Below the pieces are notes generated by a model. That model worked only from the letters and a program-made list of their open reading frames with translations, was not told the DNA's origin and did not search any database. A stretch of DNA of 64,000 nt from NCBI GenBank assembly GCA_026003895.1, contig BPIC01000006.1:229495-293494 (forward strand). Reading direction: 5' to 3'. Source of the DNA: Dehalococcoidia bacterium. GTDB lineage: Bacteria; Chloroflexota; Dehalococcoidia; SpSt-223. Both the position numbers and the translations under genes were made by a program. Within the stretch, counting starts at the first letter, position 1. Each line of letters opens with the position of its first letter. Shown here one piece after another: positions 48,000-58,805 of the stretch.

Positions 48000-49412
48000 T
48001 TAGCTGCCCGGCTGAACCGGGGCGCTCGGCTTGAGGCCGGGGCTCGCACTCGGCGCGGGCGGCGGTGGCATCCCCGCCGCGCCACCAATCCGGAAGGTGG
48101 CGCGGTTCGCTTTTCCGTCTGGTGGCAAGTCGTGCCACGCGCCGTCCTTTTGATAGACGATGCCGATAACTTTCCATTCGCCGGTGGCGGGGGTCTCCAC
48201 GATGAGGGAAACGACCCGCTCCTCGCCAGCGGGGAGGACAAGCTGACGCTGGAGCTGATCGAAGGGCTTGCCGTCGGGCTTGACCCCGCGGATGCCAATC
48301 GCCTCGAACGTAATCGGCGCGTTGCCGTCGTTCTTGACCGCGAAGGTCACAACGGCGCTCGACCAGCTTCCCCCCGAACCAGAGGTCAGGACAACGAGGT
48401 CGCCGCTTTGCTTCGGCGCAGCCCGGCCGGCGGGCACTGGCGTGCCCGGCGGCGGCGTCGCGGTGGGCGTCGCCGGAGGCTGCCCGCCATTCGTCAGCAC
48501 GCCGTTGCCGCCCAGAATCTCGATTGCTCGGGGGAAGTCGACCAACTCCCGCATCCCCGCGGCAACTTCGCTGGTCTTGTACAGTCGGTCCTTCCCTTTC
48601 GGCGTGCCGTCGGCATACAGGTAGATCGGGTTCCCCTCCCAGTGGTTGGGGTCGTAGACCGTCAGCCACTGGCCATCGGCAGAAATTCCCTTCACGACGA
48701 TCGAGTGCGCCCCCGCGTAGGAGGAGTAGCGCCCCGTGCGCATCTTCGGGGACGACCGGGCTTGGCCAGCGTCTGCCCCGGTTGAGACCGCGCCGAGCAT
48801 CAGCCCCACAATGACGATGTGGCCACGCCGCACCGCCTCGATCACTTGGTCGATGTTGTCGATGTCATTCGTTGGAACGCCCCAGTAGCGGAGCGCTTTT
48901 TTGGCGTCGGCGCTATTGGTCGGCCCGCCGCGTCCGATGACCGCCCGAACATCCTTGACCGGGATGCGTAATCCGCCGCGGACAAACTGGATCGCCATCG
49001 CTGTCGAGGTGACCTCGCAGTTCTGGAGCGCGTCCGGCCCGGAATCCGGCTCGCCCTGATAGCGATACCACTCGAACGGGACGGTGATTTCGGCTGCACC
49101 CGCCGGCTCAGCGTGAAAAGGACCGAACGCGAAGGCGGCCAAGACGAGGCAGAGCGCGAAGATGACCGCGCTGCGTGGCAGGCGGCGGACGCCGCCGATG
49201 CGCCCTTGTCGGCGGATGATCGGGGTGCGCGGCGGCGGAGCCAGCGGCGCATCCTGCTGGGCGAGCCGGCGTACCGTCGCTGGGCGCACGCTCAGACGCG
49301 GCGGCGACGCCAGCGGCAGCGAGCACGTCGCGCCGCGCTCACTCCGATAGGAGACGAGCAAGGTTGGGCGGGCTGGACGACGATCCTGAGACACCGGCAG
49401 CGAGTGTAGCAA
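48000..49412 (-). CDS. C39-like (papain-fold) peptidase domain plus C-terminal beta-sandwich domain, secreted
   Basis: DALQNCEVTSTAMAIQFVR (Cys), AHSIVVKGISADGQWLTVYDPN (His); signal/TM segment; Pro-Thr linker. Confidence 0.8.
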   Translation of the reverse strand: MLHSLPVSQDRRPARPTLLVSYRSERGATCSLPLASPPRLSVRPATVRRLAQQDAPLAPPPRTPIIRRQGRIGGVRRLPRSAVIFALCLVLAAFAFGPFHAEPAGAAEITVPFEWYRYQGEPDSGPDALQNCEVTSTAMAIQFVRGGLRIPVKDVRAVIGRGGPTNSADAKKALRYWGVPTNDIDNIDQVIEAVRRGHIVIVGLMLGAVSTGADAGQARSSPKMRTGRYSSYAGAHSIVVKGISADGQWLTVYDPNHWEGNPIYLYADGTPKGKDRLYKTSEVAAGMRELVDFPRAIEILGGNGVLTNGGQPPATPTATPPPGTPVPAGRAAPKQSGDLVVLTSGSGGSWSSAVVTFAVKNDGNAPITFEAIGIRGVKPDGKPFDQLQRQLVLPAGEERVVSLIVETPATGEWKVIGIVYQKDGAWHDLPPDGKANRATFRIGGAAGMPPPPAPSASPGLKPSAPVQPGS

Positions 49413-49477
49413 GGCAGCCTGCCTGCTTCAGCAGGATAACGAGCGACGCGCGGCGATTCGACTCACAAGACGCGGCG

Positions 49478-52400
49478 TCATTGGTGGGCGGCGCGTGCCT
49501 CGGCGGGAGCAGGCTGCGGCCAGCGCGGGGTCGGTCGGAAAGTGGGGATTGGGAGGGTGCGCCAGTGTCCGCCGCGGCGATGCCAGCCCCGCGCCAGCTC
49601 GGCGAGGAGCCGCGCAAGCAGGCCAAGGCGCCAAAGCAACCAAAGAGCGATCAAACTTAGCGCGGTGCCGAGAGTAATCCGGAACCCGATCCAGAATGAC
49701 TGTGGCTCGAAGCGCAGCTCGACGATGTGCTCACCCGGCGGGACAGCGATACCTCGCATCAGGTAGTTTGCCCGATAGATCGATGCAGGCAGGCCATCGA
49801 TCGTGGCCTTCCATCCCGGATAGTACGTGTCCGCCACGACCAGGTATTGCTCTTCGGGAGTCACGACCCGAATGCGGAGATACATATCCTGGGCCACTTC
49901 GAGCCGCGCTTCGCTCGGCAACGGTGGGCGCACCGTCGACGGAATGTTGGGCGGCGCGGCATCGTGTTCGAAAACCACCTCGCGCCGCGGATCGAACGCG
50001 TTCTCGGCCATGAAGTTCATCACCTCGATCGGCGATTTGCCGGACGGGCGGACAATCGCGTTCGGAACGAGATAGACGCGCGGCATCACCCGCTGGTTTT
50101 CGAGGATGACGACATCCGCATCTTCATACACCCGCTTCCAGCGGCTAGATCGCTCTGCCGTGAGATGACTGAGCGCCCGCGTCGGCTCGTCGACGAGGGA
50201 CATACCGACAATCTGCAGATCGCCAATTGGGCTGATGTTGCGTGCCTCGACCCGCGTGATACGGGCGCGGCGGCCGAGCGACAAGTTAGCGTAGTAGGCA
50301 ACTCCCTCGACGGCCCCGGATGGTGTCTTGTACTCGAAGGCGACCGGCGCCTTTGCGTGCTTCATCAGCGGCCGGACATCCGGCCGGTCGTAGGCATTCT
50401 CGCTCGTGTGAACGCCGGCTAGCAGTCGCAGCGTCTGCACCGCGCCCCGATCGTCGGTGACGCGGATTTCGATCACGGGCGTGCCCTGCGCAAGGTTGTA
50501 GGAGTTGCGCAATCGCGAGATGACCCGAAGATCCGTCGCGGTAAACCCGTCGAGCACGAATTCAATCGCCGCCGAGCCGTTCGCTGCTGACACCGACGAC
50601 AGGAGCGGCCGCGCCGGGTCGAAGGGTGTCGCCTCGAACGACGGCATTGGGATAAACCGGTTCGACGCCACGACGTATCGAACATGAAAGGCATCCAGCA
50701 AGTGCGGATAGCCGAACTCCAAAGCGCCGGTGTACTCCTCATGACGAGTAAAGCTCAGCGAACTATAGCCACCGATCTCGGGCAGGTTGAATGCGGCGAG
50801 CGTATTGGGAGCGGTCGTTGCGCCCGGCCGGCTGTAGATCCGTCCCGGCTCGCCGGCCAGCCGGTTCTGGAGAAACCGCACTGGCGCCGGCGCGGCCTCC
50901 AGCGAGCGCAACGGCGCCGTTGGATGGAACTGCCAGCCCACGAAGACGAGGTCGACCACGGTCAAAGTGACGAGCAGCGTTGCCCAGACGCGCCGCAGCG
51001 GACGCAACGCCAGCCAGAGGAAGAGCACCAGCACCGCCACGAAGAGCAGGACGAGGGTGTAGTTCATCCAGAATCCGGCAGGATCGAGCGCCGCCCTCAG
51101 CCCAGCCCAAACCCGATCGGCCGTCAGCGACTCATCCGGCAAGCGACGCATGCGGGGCGCAGCGAGGTAATCCTCCACCCACTTGACAGCGTCGGGTGAG
51201 CGGGCCGCGACGGCCGCCGCTGCCTCTTCGATCCGGTGAACCAGCTCGATGGCGAGAAGGAAGACGAGCACGAGGCCAGCGTAGGCCGGAACGCGCCATG
51301 GCCCGGCCGGCAGCGGCCGGCGGACGAACAGCGGCCCTGGCCCGCTGGGATGGAAGCTCCAGCCGCTTCGGAGATGGGTCTCAAGGAAGGAGAAGCCGTA
51401 CGACGCGAGCAGCGCGATGGCGAGCGCAAAGATCAGCGCATACCGCCCAGGAGCCCGCATCTGGTTGTAGCCGGGAAGGTGATAAAGCAGCTCGTGGAGA
51501 TTGATGAAGGGCGCGTTGGATGCCAAGCCGATCCAGAGAGCCACCAGCCCAAGAAGTCCGAAGAAGTAGACAAACCGATTGCGGCAGGCGACCAGCCCGA
51601 AGAGCGCCAGCACGAGGGGGACGATCCCCATATAGAGCCGAGTCTCCCACGAGGACCAGAGCCCCCAGTAATAGGCGTCCGGACCGCGAAAGAAATAGGG
51701 AAAGAGCAGCGTGATCAGATTCGCCGGCGTCTGCGGATGCAAGGTGGCGAAGGCGTAATCGACGCCACCCGCGCGGCGAGAGAAGGTGCCGAGCTCATAG
51801 AGTGGCAGCAATTGCACGGCCGCGAGCGCCGTGCCGACCCCACCAACGACAAGACCGCTCCACCCCCACAGCCAGAGGCGGCCGATGACAACGCGGGCCG
51901 CTGCCCAGAGACGGTCCAATTCTTCGAGCGTCAGCCGGCGTATCCAGCCTTGTTGCCAATCGCTATGGCGGACGAGGAGCCGTGGCGGACTGCCGCCAAT
52001 TGGGCAGAGCAACCAGCGAAATGTGCAATAGGCCGCAATCACCAAGGCGCTCATCAAGGGTACTTGCACGTGGACCGCGAGCGCTTGGAAGCCGAACGCC
52101 GCCCCGGCGAACGCGAGGTTGATCTGCCGTGCGCCGCCGCTTGCCCGCGCCGCCCGCTCGATGAAGCACAAGATCAGCGGCAGCCAGACCGCCGAATCGA
52201 GCAGATTTTGGTGGTGAATCTGGGCGACGAGAAAACCGGAGAACATGAAGGTAACGCCGCCAAACACACTCGCCAGCCGGGTAAGGCCGAGCGCCCGGCA
52301 GAAGCAATAGGTAAACACCCCGGCGAAGAAGAAATGGACGACGACGTTCCAGATAAACGCCTGTCCAGCCGGCAGGAAGAACGCCAGCAGGAAGACCGGC

Positions 52401-52651
52401 GGGTAGAACATCCCGGTCTCCCCGTCCGCAAAAATCGGGAAGCCGCCAAAGATTTCAGGCGACCAGAGCGGCAGTTCGAACTGTTTGAGCCGGCCAGCAA
52501 ACCAGACCTGCAACGGAAAGTAAAAGACGCGCGTGTCTCGCTCGACGAAGATCTCGCCGTTGAAGACCGCCTGCTGAAAAAAGAGGACCGCGAGGAGGAA
52601 GAGGAACGCCGTCGCGAGCAGGTCGTACGACAGCAGGACGTACTTTCGCAC
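49478..52651 (-). CDS. YfhO-family large membrane protein
   Basis: 1057 aa, many TM segments, TRVFYFPLQVWFAGRLKQFELPLWSPEIFGGFPIFADGETGMFYPP; DTYYPGWKATIDGLPASIYRANYLMRGIAVPPGEHIVELRF. Confidence 0.9.
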   Translation of the reverse strand: MRKYVLLSYDLLATAFLFLLAVLFFQQAVFNGEIFVERDTRVFYFPLQVWFAGRLKQFELPLWSPEIFGGFPIFADGETGMFYPPVFLLAFFLPAGQAFIWNVVVHFFFAGVFTYCFCRALGLTRLASVFGGVTFMFSGFLVAQIHHQNLLDSAVWLPLILCFIERAARASGGARQINLAFAGAAFGFQALAVHVQVPLMSALVIAAYCTFRWLLCPIGGSPPRLLVRHSDWQQGWIRRLTLEELDRLWAAARVVIGRLWLWGWSGLVVGGVGTALAAVQLLPLYELGTFSRRAGGVDYAFATLHPQTPANLITLLFPYFFRGPDAYYWGLWSSWETRLYMGIVPLVLALFGLVACRNRFVYFFGLLGLVALWIGLASNAPFINLHELLYHLPGYNQMRAPGRYALIFALAIALLASYGFSFLETHLRSGWSFHPSGPGPLFVRRPLPAGPWRVPAYAGLVLVFLLAIELVHRIEEAAAAVAARSPDAVKWVEDYLAAPRMRRLPDESLTADRVWAGLRAALDPAGFWMNYTLVLLFVAVLVLFLWLALRPLRRVWATLLVTLTVVDLVFVGWQFHPTAPLRSLEAAPAPVRFLQNRLAGEPGRIYSRPGATTAPNTLAAFNLPEIGGYSSLSFTRHEEYTGALEFGYPHLLDAFHVRYVVASNRFIPMPSFEATPFDPARPLLSSVSAANGSAAIEFVLDGFTATDLRVISRLRNSYNLAQGTPVIEIRVTDDRGAVQTLRLLAGVHTSENAYDRPDVRPLMKHAKAPVAFEYKTPSGAVEGVAYYANLSLGRRARITRVEARNISPIGDLQIVGMSLVDEPTRALSHLTAERSSRWKRVYEDADVVILENQRVMPRVYLVPNAIVRPSGKSPIEVMNFMAENAFDPRREVVFEHDAAPPNIPSTVRPPLPSEARLEVAQDMYLRIRVVTPEEQYLVVADTYYPGWKATIDGLPASIYRANYLMRGIAVPPGEHIVELRFEPQSFWIGFRITLGTALSLIALWLLWRLGLLARLLAELARGWHRRGGHWRTLPIPTFRPTPRWPQPAPAEARAAHQ

Positions 52652-53304
52652 ACCGCCCCCGGGGTGGTCGTGGCGGAGAGTATAGCAGGGGGCCTATCGG
52701 GCCAAACGGATCCCCTGATGGCCCGGGGTACCTTGGTACGGTCGGCCAAACCCGCGGGGGCCTGCTCGTTACCTCGCGCTTCCCGGCCTTCGGCTGGGAT
52801 CTCGTTCGCAGCCACGCCGACCTTCGTCACACCCGTCATTCGCCCCGCGCGACTTCGGCCATCGATGCGCAGGAACAGCGCCCCGTCTTCGTCTCCGTTG
52901 CCGGAGGCGTAACGGTTGTCGCTGCCCAGTCGGACTGGTGAGCGCCGAAGACGTTCGGCACGGCAAACCGCACGATGGCAGGATCTTCGTGCCGATCCCG
53001 CGAACCTCACGGGAGCGCCACGGTTATCCACTCGAACCTCGTCGGCCGGATCGCCGACTGCGCACTCACCTTCACGCGCCCAGTCCGCTCGCCGCCGTCC
53101 CGCACGGTCCACCTGCCAGCCAAATAGACGAGGCCCAAGCCCTCGCGGGCCGTTGCCGCGGTGTCAATCATGTGAGCGAGGCGAGGCGCTGCTAGGGGTG
53201 GCCGCTCGGCGTCGCGGGCGCCACGCTTTGCGGTGTCGCCACAGTCGAGAAATCCGGCAGCGTGGTCGAGATCCGGCTGTCGGGGGAGCAGATGCCTTGG
53301 CCGT

Positions 53305-54288
53305 TCAATTCCGGCGCGACGCGAGCGCCTCGGGATTGACGATACCGCTTCGGTCGCCGTCGAGGTAGCTCGTGATTCGCTCGACCACTGACTCGACAAA
53401 CCGAGCGGTGTTTTCTGCCGTCACCCAGCCGATGTGCGGTGTGAGGATGACGTTGTCGAGCTGGGTGAAGGGATGATCAACGGGCAGCGGCTCCACGTCA
53501 AACACATCCAGCCCCGCGCCGGCGATCCAGCGCTCGCGCAGCGCCTCGATCAATGCCGCCTCATCGACGATGGGACCGCGCGCGACGTTGATGAGATACG
53601 CCGTCGGACGCATGCTGGCGAGGTGACGCCGGGTGACGAGGCCACGGGTCTCGGGAGTGAGCCGCGGGCAAATGAAGACAGCATCCGCCTGCGGAAAAAG
53701 GTCGTCGAGCGTCACCCACTCGGCGCCGCTTTCGGCGGCGCGGGCTGGCGTGAGCGTCACCCCGGCAGCGATGACGCGCATCCCGAGCGCCGGGCCGATC
53801 CGCGCGAGAGAGCGGCCAAGTCGGCCAAGCCCGACGATTCCCATCGTCCCACCATGAAGCATGGTGGTCGGCGCGACGTTCCAGTGTCCGGCGCGCACGT
53901 GCCGGTCGTGCTCCGGAATGCGCCTCGCGAGCGCGATGAGGAGGCCAAGCGCCAGTTCAGCGACCCCTTCTATGGACGTCGGGAGGCCGGGTGCGCTGGC
54001 CACCGCGACGCCGTGTGCGCTGGCCGCGGCGACGTCGACATTGGAGCCGATGCCACCAGTCTGAACGATCAACTCGAGCGAGGGCAAACGGGCGATCGTC
54101 TCGGCATCCAGCCGTGTCCGCTCGCGGTTGAGCACGACAACGTTCGCCGCGCGCAGCCGCGCGACCAGATCGTCAACATCCGCCGGACGGTCATGCTGCA
54201 CCTCGATTTCAGCCCGGCCGGCAAGCCGCTTGAGCGCCGGTGCGCCGGCAAACAGGTGGTTCCAATCTTCCAGCACGACGATCCGCAT
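53305..54288 (-). CDS. D-2-hydroxyacid dehydrogenase (NAD-dependent)
   Basis: GTMGIVGLGRLGRSLARIGPALGMRVIA, AYLINVARGPIVDEAALIEAL. Confidence 0.94.
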   Translation of the reverse strand: MRIVVLEDWNHLFAGAPALKRLAGRAEIEVQHDRPADVDDLVARLRAANVVVLNRERTRLDAETIARLPSLELIVQTGGIGSNVDVAAASAHGVAVASAPGLPTSIEGVAELALGLLIALARRIPEHDRHVRAGHWNVAPTTMLHGGTMGIVGLGRLGRSLARIGPALGMRVIAAGVTLTPARAAESGAEWVTLDDLFPQADAVFICPRLTPETRGLVTRRHLASMRPTAYLINVARGPIVDEAALIEALRERWIAGAGLDVFDVEPLPVDHPFTQLDNVILTPHIGWVTAENTARFVESVVERITSYLDGDRSGIVNPEALASRRN

Positions 54289-54393
54289 CCGGTTCCCTCC
54301 CGACCGATTACCTTACACTGTCCGTCGGCCCATGATGGGCGCGCCAACCGCACGCACGGCGCACCTGTGCTACTGTGTGTCACGGAGGAAGCG

Positions 54394-55995
54394 ATGGCGC
54401 ATCTCGTCCGGCCGCCGTGCGATGACGCGATCATTCGCGCCGGTGCGGCGGCACGCTCTGTCAAGGGCGCGGAGACTTGGGTGCTGATCGCGGCAATCCT
54501 TGGCTCGAGTATCGCGTTCATCGACGGGACGGTCGTCAACGTCGCCCTTCCGGCACTGCAGGCCGATCTTGGAGCGACCGTCGCCGACGTCCAATGGGTC
54601 GTCGAGTCGTACACGCTGCTGCTCTCAGCCCTGATTCTCGTCGGCGGATCGCTCGGCGATCGCTATGGGCGGCGGCGGATGTTCGGAGCAGGGATCGCGA
54701 TCTTCGCCATCGCCTCGGTCGCCTGCGGTCTTGCGCCAACGCCCCCTACGTTGATTGCCGCCCGCGCCGCGCAGGGCATCGGCGGGGCGCTGCTCGTGCC
54801 GGGATCTCTCGCCATCATTAGCGCCGCCTTCCCCGAGTCGCGACGCGGAAGGGCGATCGGTCTCTGGTCAGGGTTCACGGGGATCACGATGGCGATCGGG
54901 CCAGTGCTCGGCGGATGGCTGATCGAACACCTCTCTTGGCGCTGGGTCTTCTTTCTCAATCTACCGATCGCTGCCGTGGTTATTGCGATTCTGCTCGCCC
55001 GAGTACCGGAGACCCGCGACGAGACAGCAACCGGCCGGCTCGACTGGGCTGGCGCCCTGCTCGTCACCATCGGCCTCGGCGGGCTCGTCTACGGCCTCAT
55101 CACCGCATCGGTAGAAGGGTTGACCACAGTAGGAGTGGTTGTGTCGCTCGCCGGCGGCGCCATCGCGCTCATCGCCTTTCTCAGCGTCGAGGCGCGCGTG
55201 GAACAGCCGATGCTGCCTCTTCGGCTGTTCCGATCGCGCGCGTTCAGCGGGGCGAACCTGCTGACCCTGCTGCTCTATGCCGCGCTGGGGGGATCGCTCT
55301 TCTTCCTCCCGTTCAACCTGATCCAAGTCCAAGGCTACTCGGCGACGGCAGCGGGCGCGGCATTTCTCCCGTTTGTCCTGATCATGTTCGTCCTCTCGCG
55401 TTGGGCCGGTGGCCTGGTCGACCGGTACGGGGCGCGATTGCCGCTCATTGTCGGCCCGGCGATCGCGGCGATCGGTTTCGCGCTCTTCGCCATTCCCGAG
55501 ATCGGTGGCAGCTACTGGACGACCGTCTTCCCGGCCGTTGCGATCCTCGGACTCGGGATGGGAATCACTGTCCCGCCGCTCACCACGGTCGTGATGGACT
55601 CGGTGGATCAGCGGCACGTCGGGACCGCTTCGGGTGTGAACAACGCCGTCGCCCGAACCGCCGGTCTCCTCGCGATTGCCCTTCTTTCGTTGGCGGTCGT
55701 CACCGTGTTCAACAAGGAGCTCGATCGCCGGCTCGATACGCTCCCGCTCGACTCCACGATCCGCGCCGCGATCGACGCGCAGCGATCCAGTCTCGCTGCT
55801 GCCGCCGCTCCCGCTGGCACGCCGGCCGCGGCCACACTCGACCGGGCAATCGACGAGGCGTACGTCGCGGGCTATCGGGTGGCGATGCTGATCGGCGCAG
55901 CGCTTGCGGCGATCAGTGCGATCGTTGCCGCCGTGACGCTGAGCGGAGCGCCGCGAACCACCACGGCGCTGCAGGCAAGCGGAGCTAGGCGATGA
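54394..55995 (+). CDS. DHA2-family (EmrB/QacA) MFS drug transporter
   Basis: AFIDGTVVNVALPALQADLGATVADVQWVVESYTLLLSALILVGGSLGDRYGRRRMF; 14-TM pattern. Confidence 0.95.
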   Translation: MAHLVRPPCDDAIIRAGAAARSVKGAETWVLIAAILGSSIAFIDGTVVNVALPALQADLGATVADVQWVVESYTLLLSALILVGGSLGDRYGRRRMFGAGIAIFAIASVACGLAPTPPTLIAARAAQGIGGALLVPGSLAIISAAFPESRRGRAIGLWSGFTGITMAIGPVLGGWLIEHLSWRWVFFLNLPIAAVVIAILLARVPETRDETATGRLDWAGALLVTIGLGGLVYGLITASVEGLTTVGVVVSLAGGAIALIAFLSVEARVEQPMLPLRLFRSRAFSGANLLTLLLYAALGGSLFFLPFNLIQVQGYSATAAGAAFLPFVLIMFVLSRWAGGLVDRYGARLPLIVGPAIAAIGFALFAIPEIGGSYWTTVFPAVAILGLGMGITVPPLTTVVMDSVDQRHVGTASGVNNAVARTAGLLAIALLSLAVVTVFNKELDRRLDTLPLDSTIRAAIDAQRSSLAAAAAPAGTPAAATLDRAIDEAYVAGYRVAMLIGAALAAISAIVAAVTLSGAPRTTTALQASGARR

Positions 55996-56789
55996 CCGAT
56001 CTGGCGCTGATCACGGGCAGTGCAGTGGGAATCGGCGCGGCGTTTGCCGAACGGTTGGCGAAGGAGGGGTTCCGCCTTGCCCTCGTCGACCGCGATGAAG
56101 GACCATTCGAAGAGACTCGCCGCCGACTCACGGAGGCAGGGGCAACCGTCGAGACGCTGGTTGCCGACCTCGCCAAGGCAGCCGATCTGCGCCGGGTGGA
56201 GGCGTATATCGTCGAGCACGAGGACCTCGCGGTGTTGATCAACAACGCCGGCTTCGCCGACAGTCGGCCGTTTCTCCGACTCCCATCCGAGCGAATCGAC
56301 GAGATGATCGCGGTCCACACCATCGCGCCAGCGCGGCTGGCGCGGGCGGCGCTGCCGGGCATGTTGGCGCGTGACCGCGGCGCGTTGATCACCATGGCTT
56401 CGCCAGCGGCGTTCAACACGGCGCCGAGCGCGGCTTGGGTGGTCTATTGCGCCTGCAAGGCATTCGCCCTCTCGCTTTCACTCGGCTTGGCCGAACAGGT
56501 GAAGGGGACGGGGGTACGGGCCATGGCGCTTTGTCCCGGCTGGGTCCAAACGGGCATCCTGCAGCACGGCGGATTTGACTGGCCGGTACCCGAGGCGAGT
56601 ATGTCGCCTGCCACACTGGTCGACCTCGCGTTGGCGGCGCTTGCCGCCGGTGAGACCGTCTGCCTGCCCAGCGTCGAGGACGTCGGCCTCTTCGAATCGT
56701 ACCTGCAGATCCAGCGCACCCTCTTTGTCGAGGCGCTCAGCCACGGCGAGCCAGCGTCCCGCTACCGGCGACCCGAAGAGCGGGAGTAG
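55992..56789 (+). CDS. SDR family oxidoreductase
   Basis: ALITGSAVGIGAAFAERLAKEGFRLALVDRD, NNAGFAD, YCACKAFALS. Confidence 0.92.
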   Translation: MTDLALITGSAVGIGAAFAERLAKEGFRLALVDRDEGPFEETRRRLTEAGATVETLVADLAKAADLRRVEAYIVEHEDLAVLINNAGFADSRPFLRLPSERIDEMIAVHTIAPARLARAALPGMLARDRGALITMASPAAFNTAPSAAWVVYCACKAFALSLSLGLAEQVKGTGVRAMALCPGWVQTGILQHGGFDWPVPEASMSPATLVDLALAALAAGETVCLPSVEDVGLFESYLQIQRTLFVEALSHGEPASRYRRPEERE

Positions 56790-56797
56790 CGTTCGGC

Positions 56798-57454
56798 TCA
56801 GGTGGCGAGCCAACGCAAGAACCAGTCGCGCGCCAGCACAGCCACTTGCTCCAACGCGCCCGGCTCTTCGAAGAGGTGAGTCGCACCCGGAACGACCTCG
56901 AGCCGCGCCTCGCCGCCGAGGCGAGCAAGCGCCTCGCGATTGAGCGCGAGCACCGGCAAATCGGCGCCGCCAACGATGAGCAGCACCGGAACGCGCACCT
57001 GCGGCAAGTACGGTTCAGCGAGATCTGGCCGCCCGCCGCGCGAGACGACGGCCGCCACGTGAGGACGAGCGACTGCGGTTCGCAGGGCCGCTCCCGCGCC
57101 AGTGCTCGCGCCAAATAGCCCGACGGGCAGCGCCGCGAGCGCTGGATGGCTCGGCATCCAGTCGACGATTCCGGTGAGGCGTTCGGCGAGCAGGACAATG
57201 TCGAAGCGAAGATGGCCTGTTCGAGCATCGACGGCTTCTTCGGCTGGCGTCAGAAGATCCGCGAGCAATGTCGCCAGTCTCGCCTCGTTCAGCACCTGAG
57301 CGACATAGCGATTGCGCGGACTGAAGCGGCTGCTGCCACTGCCATGTGCGAACAGGACGATCCCAACCGGGTCGGCAGGGACAACGAGGCTGCCCACGAG
57401 GCTGACCTGAGGAAGCGGGAGGAGCAGGGCATCGTCTCGAACCTGCGCAACCAT
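56798..57454 (-). CDS. Dienelactone hydrolase-like alpha/beta hydrolase
   Basis: GIVLFAHGSGSSRFSPRNRYVAQVLNEARLATLLADLLTPAEE, LFGASTGAGAALRTA, GATHLFEEPGALEQV. Confidence 0.92.
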   Translation of the reverse strand: MVAQVRDDALLLPLPQVSLVGSLVVPADPVGIVLFAHGSGSSRFSPRNRYVAQVLNEARLATLLADLLTPAEEAVDARTGHLRFDIVLLAERLTGIVDWMPSHPALAALPVGLFGASTGAGAALRTAVARPHVAAVVSRGGRPDLAEPYLPQVRVPVLLIVGGADLPVLALNREALARLGGEARLEVVPGATHLFEEPGALEQVAVLARDWFLRWLAT

Positions 57455-57455
57455 C

Positions 57456-58796
57456 TCAGATCCCCGTCGGGTAGGTTTCGGGTGGCTCCTCCTCTTCGGC
57501 CTCATGCCAGTCACGAGGCGGGTCGAGCGGAACGAGCGCCCGAGTATCATCCAGATGGATGACAGCATCGAACTGCTCGACGAGCCGACAGTGAAAATAG
57601 TGGTTCTGGCGTTCGGTCACCGGCCGGTAGATGACCCCGATCGCTCGCTCAAGGCGCTCGGTCGGCATGTCCGTCACCAGCGGCCGTCCATTCGAGTCGG
57701 TGAGGACTACCAGAAAGTCCCGCAGCCCGATGTCGTGAAACAGCCGTTCGTAGCTCCCAAGCAGCGCGGGGCGGACCGACATTCGCTGCGCCGGTTCGTC
57801 CCAATCGTGCGCTGCGGTCACCGTGCCCTGATACGTCGTGAAGCCGACGAGGACCGCATCGCGCCCAACTCGCTCGCGCACCAGTTGGCCGACATTCAGT
57901 TCACCGTGCCAGCCCATCTCGGTCGCCCGCGCATCACCGAGATGAGAATTGTGGGCCCACACCGCGATCTGGGCGGGTTGTCCGGGCAGCCCAAGATGAT
58001 CCGACAGCGCAAAGAGAGTCTCTGCCATATGGCGGTCGCGGATGTTCCACGAAGACGCTCGGCCACGGAACATCGCACGATAGTAGCGCTCGGCGTTCGC
58101 AACCAGCCGCGCGTTCTGTTCGGCAAAAAACTGGGCATCTGCGGCCCGCCGCCCGTCCCGCCGGAGGTACTCCGCAGCCCGTCGCTGTAGCTCGACGAGC
58201 TGTTCCACGACTGCGTCCTCACAGTCCTCCACGACTCCAATGGCGGCAGCCAAGCCATACTGCTGGGCTGAGCCGCCGAAATGCTCGAAGCAACTGTAGC
58301 GCTCGCGTGCGCGGGCCGCCGCCTCCGGGTCGACGGCGGCCAAATAGGTGAGCACCTCGTGAATCGATCGGTGCAGGCTGTACAGGTCGAGACCATAGAT
58401 GCCGGTCTGCTGCTCCGCCGGACGGCCCGCATTGTAGGCGCGAAGCCATTCGAGGAAGTCGCGGACGACCGAGTTGCGCCACATCCACTTGGGGAACCGC
58501 TCGAACCCGGCAAGGGCCTCCGCAACCGTCTGAGCGGCGCCGAGTCCACGCACGAAGCAATTCAACTCGTAGGTGTCGGGCCAATCCCACTCGATGGCGA
58601 CCGCGCGACAAGCTCCATCGCGGATGAGCTGCTTGGTGATTTCGGCGCGAAGCCAATAGAACTCGTGCGTTCCGTGCGTTGCTTCGCCGAGGAGGACGAA
58701 CTGGGCTTGGCCGATCCGGTCAATGAGCGGTGTCAGATCGGGCGAGGAGCGGGCGAACGGGATGATCGCTTCGACGAGCGTGCCGCGCCCTGGCAT
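57456..58796 (-). CDS. Erythromycin esterase family protein
   Basis: FVLLGEATHGTHEFYWLRAEITKQLIRD, AIEWDWPDTYELN, WAHNSHLGDARATEMG. Confidence 0.94.
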   Translation of the reverse strand: MPGRGTLVEAIIPFARSSPDLTPLIDRIGQAQFVLLGEATHGTHEFYWLRAEITKQLIRDGACRAVAIEWDWPDTYELNCFVRGLGAAQTVAEALAGFERFPKWMWRNSVVRDFLEWLRAYNAGRPAEQQTGIYGLDLYSLHRSIHEVLTYLAAVDPEAAARARERYSCFEHFGGSAQQYGLAAAIGVVEDCEDAVVEQLVELQRRAAEYLRRDGRRAADAQFFAEQNARLVANAERYYRAMFRGRASSWNIRDRHMAETLFALSDHLGLPGQPAQIAVWAHNSHLGDARATEMGWHGELNVGQLVRERVGRDAVLVGFTTYQGTVTAAHDWDEPAQRMSVRPALLGSYERLFHDIGLRDFLVVLTDSNGRPLVTDMPTERLERAIGVIYRPVTERQNHYFHCRLVEQFDAVIHLDDTRALVPLDPPRDWHEAEEEEPPETYPTGI

Positions 58797-58805
58797 GGCG
58801 TCCTC

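Noticed and set aside
51236-52912. 558-aa plus-strand ORF within the YfhO region
   Set aside because: Low-complexity, charged E/R/Q-rich translation opposite a well-formed 1057-aa membrane protein.
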